Part shown: positions 49,501 to 51,013 of the stretch, in pieces
How positions within the stretch are numbered: position 1 is the stretch's first letter
How the letters are laid out: every line of letters starts with the position of its first letter
Virus record (IMG/VR): IMGVR_UViG_3300020455_000019
Coordinates: 1-51,013 of that record
Length of the DNA stretch: 51,013 bases
From: a virus
Reading direction: 5' to 3' (one strand)
Made by a program: the position numbers and the translations under genes
Notes under the pieces: model-generated
Told to the model about the DNA's origin: nothing
Seen by the model: the letters and a program-made list of their open reading frames with translations, nothing else
Database searches by the model: none

Positions 49501-50494
49501 ATTTATCTCTAAAAGCTCTAGTCGATGGGCCAGGAAAAGTCTGACCTCCAAAATAAGTAGCACCTATTGATGGGCCTAAAGTATCGGCTCTAGCATCTTG
49601 GAAAACTTTTGATCTTGCTCTACTTTCTTGAAACCTTATAGAAACTTCAGAAGCCCTTGTCTGCGCTTTTGCAAGTGCAATTTGTTCAGCAGCCCTTAAG
49701 TTTTGTTGACCTAAAATCTTTGTGTTTTGACCTTCTTCAGCATTGATTTTTGTAAGAACTTTTAAGTAACTATTTGAAGCAACATCTAAGCCTTGAGTAA
49801 GTCCAAGTGCATCTAATTGAGTTTGATTTAATCTTCCTGTATTTTTAAAATCATCAACATTATAAATAGAACCTCTTCCTGCTCCAACACTTGCTCTATC
49901 TTTAATAAAATCCATCCTGTTGCCAGCAGGAAAACTTCTTCGATCTATAGCTCCTGCTTTTGTATAAGAAACATTATTAAGAAATTTCTGTTGTGCTTCA
50001 CTTAAACTTTCAAAAGTTCTATTAGTAAGCAACAACTGTAAAGACGCAATCCTTTGATTAAAATCAGATTGTGTTCCTGAACCTCTTACATTCTTATCAG
50101 TAAAATAAGAACTACTCATTGCGCCAAAAGTGGCATCTCTGCCTGGGCCTCTTGGTGTTCCTCTTCTGGCTGTGATTTCTTTTTCTAATGCAATGCGCTC
50201 TCTAAGCACATTGTTCATTCCTTTTATATCTGAAGTTAAGGATTGATAAGCTTTCCCTTGGAAATTAGTCCTGTCTCTTAATTTCTCAAATGCTTGTATT
50301 TGCCCTTTTAATCCAGAATTAGTCCTGAAAGTTTCTTTTCCAAACTCTTTAATACTTTTAGCAATATCAATAAAAGACTTATCAGCTTTTTTGCTTCTTT
50401 CTTGTATTACTTGTAAAGCCTTTCCTAAACCCTGAACGTCTTCAAAACCATCAATAACGGCCTTTAGGGTCAGTTTTCCAACTTGTCCTGCCAT
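46598..50494 (-). CDS. Tape measure protein
   Basis: 1298 residues. Long helical coiled segments (e.g. KDKELSKILSEANEKLKTRV), a Gly/Ala-rich hydrophobic tract (FVGGPAGFLGAGIGAGIEAL) and a TP901-type core near 780-870. The C-terminus has the near-universal GEAGPEAILPLQRG. Sets tail length and helps DNA ejection. By the usual rule of about 1.5 angstrom per residue the tail would be about 190-200 nm. AAGGA before the ATG is one of the few clear Shine-Dalgarno sites; the start overlaps the previous stop (TAATG). Confidence 0.92.
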   Translation of the reverse strand: MAGQVGKLTLKAVIDGFEDVQGLGKALQVIQERSKKADKSFIDIAKSIKEFGKETFRTNSGLKGQIQAFEKLRDRTNFQGKAYQSLTSDIKGMNNVLRERIALEKEITARRGTPRGPGRDATFGAMSSSYFTDKNVRGSGTQSDFNQRIASLQLLLTNRTFESLSEAQQKFLNNVSYTKAGAIDRRSFPAGNRMDFIKDRASVGAGRGSIYNVDDFKNTGRLNQTQLDALGLTQGLDVASNSYLKVLTKINAEEGQNTKILGQQNLRAAEQIALAKAQTRASEVSIRFQESRARSKVFQDARADTLGPSIGATYFGGQTFPGPSTRAFRDKSPLAQQFQNVMAMVGLPSPTYKGMESEYLKSRTGYSTTTRGDKFGLKFPSFDQFFAGGGQESKVQETISKFGKISRQDKFGLGQSLSYPKTEAGYAAEIQDLGADLKNLKIGGKEWVETSKLIIKKDKELSKILSEANEKLKTRVTTMKALPAAGQTSVGKAGALAVYDAGFASKQSSGIKQTVESLDEYLVRVADSTKLQNKNINSLTKQRSKLDEIRNGLDPASASFRRATKAIANTDKALTRLNSNKFSGQNLRRTGQSILGAGFVGGPAGFLGAGIGAGIEALRPGGDMAGGAITGGLVASQVLTPVSQAIGGSTEYASQIEKANIALRGITKTTENYEVAQAAITKAVEVYNVPQEVAIRGMTRLSAAVLGAGGNIHNATEAFLNTTVAIKGTAGSADDVKSAITAMVQIFSKGKVSAEELSGQLGERFPAAVTKFAKANDISTQELQKNLKDGTVGLDMLSKFITSLGKEYEPLARKIAESNEEAGARAQIAMNKMKIAVGGSLKDVGAQFQIIGAELLTALVPSLTFVGNIAAKVFGALAGVVRFVIDNFHEFASVTAVVGGAMAAAAISALKFKIALIAWDLKLVIAQIVKFIIGLKALTLAQIKANIAAYANPYVALAAGLTAAAIAAHRFATAQDRLIAKLNDGSATEEDVNKVFKRRLDIQRKITELENNDSKAGKASRINKIAKLKEEYAALTEAIEDYRKSQNGSTEDLAKLKKEFDALLGGGEGGDSPFAKFAKELENFDDALEQVAVNGFKKLEDSILQFVQTGKLAIKDLVRSVLADLARLMIRQTITKPLFGILTSALGNIGAPSVGTQAGDVLGDALKDMKLIKSAKGNAFAKNGIVPYYKGGVVSKPTMFKYGGSQLGIMGEAGPEAILPLQRGRGGRLGVAMQGGGGGATTVNYTGPTLNFNGDEYVPRSAVSSIINEAANQGASRGETRTLRSLQNSRSARSRIGI

Positions 50495-50838
50495 TACTTA
50501 GAGTCCTTGTTAATTTCTTTTAATGCTGCTGCTTCCATAACCTTTAGGTCTTCAAGCATTGCAACACGGTTCTCTACATTGTATAGCTCAAACAAACCTC
50601 CTGCACCTAATAAAACTTCATATTTCAAGCCAACAAAACCACTCATGGAAACATTCCATTGAGTTTGCATCCTCAAAAACATTAATACTGTTTCCCAGTT
50701 CTGTTCCCACACAACGCATCCTTTCTCTTTCTCTTCAGGCTTCTCAGGCAGTTTAATACCAAATATCTTGGCATCTTCATCTGCCTGTTTTTCTGATTCG
50801 CTGCCACCCGAAGCCCAATAAAGAGCAGCATCAGTTAG
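50494..50838 (-). CDS. DUF1799-type C-terminal extension, reached by -1 frameshift (GT part)
   Basis: The frame opens with no ATG: a GTG at 50712 is possible, but the residues before it (LTDAALYWASGGSESEKQAD) read as coding and continue from the slippery site at 50838. The C-terminal part (WEQNWETVLMFLRMQTQWNV, GFVGLKYEVLLGAGG, EDLKVMEAAALKEI) matches DUF1799. In lambda-like tails the frameshift product (gpG-gpT) bridges the chaperone to the tape measure; the same is inferred here. Ends as TAATG on the tape measure start. Confidence 0.82.
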   Translation of the reverse strand, partial: LTDAALYWASGGSESEKQADEDAKIFGIKLPEKPEEKEKGCVVWEQNWETVLMFLRMQTQWNVSMSGFVGLKYEVLLGAGGLFELYNVENRVAMLEDLKVMEAAALKEINKDSK

Positions 50839-50844
50839 TTTTTT
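50793..50844 (-). promoter_or_regulatory. Programmed -1 frameshift signal
   Basis: Slippery heptamer A AAA AAC (50844-50838, read in the chaperone frame GAA AAA AAC) directly before TAA (50837-50835). A stem of CTGATGCTGC (50834-50825) with GCAGC-GA-ATCAG (50804-50793) closes a 20-base loop 3 bases after the heptamer. Heptamer plus downstream stem is the standard layout of a stimulated -1 site. Confidence 0.82.
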
Positions 50845-51013
50845 TCGTCAGCCGTTGCATAGAAAGTTTGAAATGCTTTTACTATTCCTTGAACAAAATC
50901 AACATCTTCTGAAAAATCTTTCAAATTTTTTTGGCTAAAAGGAATATCTTTATCTTCTTCATCTTTTATGTCTGACCAGCCAACAATGATTGATTTTAAA
51001 GCGTCATAATCTT
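50835..51013 (-). CDS. Tail assembly chaperone (G part), partial at window edge
   Basis: The last 58 residues of a phage tail assembly chaperone: IIVGWSDIKDEEDKDIPFSQ is the typical 'GW..I.DE.G..IPFS' block, followed by an acidic helix and ATADEKN. The start lies beyond the right edge. Its final codons sit in the AAAAAAC heptamer, so a fraction of ribosomes is expected to continue in the -1 frame. Confidence 0.82.
   Translation of the reverse strand, partial: DYDALKSIIVGWSDIKDEEDKDIPFSQKNLKDFSEDVDFVQGIVKAFQTFYATADEKN

Overview
The window is a contiguous part of a double-stranded DNA tailed phage with a long, non-contractile (siphovirus-type) tail. The DNA is AT-rich, genes are packed with 1-14 base overlaps, and there are no rRNA, tRNA or host metabolic genes. 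A marine picocyanobacterial host (Synechococcus/Prochlorococcus) is an inference from several small proteins and the J-like tail protein, which resemble proteins I know from cyanophages. It was not tested by a search. No integrase or CI-like repressor is visible, so nothing here proves a temperate lifestyle.

Layout. (1) 1-3003, minus strand: a head-connector fragment running off the left edge, a GpA-type large terminase, an HNH endonuclease and a Nu1-like small terminase. (2) 3004-3614: non-coding DNA upstream of the terminase genes with two 10-bp-phased repeat arrays, a good candidate for a cos/packaging or origin region. (3) 3615-8932, minus: small accessory genes, including a two-gene Cys-rich cassette bracketed by two copies of an unusual ~310 bp intergenic module. 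(4) 9008-16387, minus: replication and DNA metabolism, with an adenylation-domain-only NAD-type ligase, a primase-helicase, a VRR-NUC nuclease, a Mom-like DNA modification protein and an SF2 helicase. (5) 16476-21618, plus: a recombination operon (RecE-like exonuclease, RecT, HTH protein, possible SSB), a cloverleaf-like RNA element, a ParB-like protein and small ORFs. (6) 21584-23708, mixed strands: many tiny overlapping genes, a structured leader and a possible short sRNA. (7) 23760-25818, plus: membrane and secreted proteins. (8) 25745-51013, minus: the tail module. In transcription order (right to left) it holds a tail-assembly chaperone with a -1 frameshift extension, the tape measure, a minor tail protein, an NlpC/P60-like protein, a J-like tail-tip protein, three tail proteins, a 2917-residue repeat fiber, a beta-helix-like spike and small proteins.

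The left edge runs into the expected head genes (portal, protease, capsid) and the right edge starts just after them. The missing head module would therefore join the two edges on a circular map. The late genes form one long minus-strand block. Recombination genes are divergent on the plus strand from a sigma70-type promoter at 16425-16453, and a near-twin promoter (19172-19200) drives the ParB-like gene.

The most interesting signals are a complete -1 frameshift cassette in the tail chaperone gene, the duplicated intergenic module with two convergent mini-ORFs that differ only at synonymous positions in their shared part, a ~93 nt cloverleaf-like RNA, a TATCTTTTAT leader recurring just before start codons, and the 10-bp-phased arrays upstream of the terminase genes.
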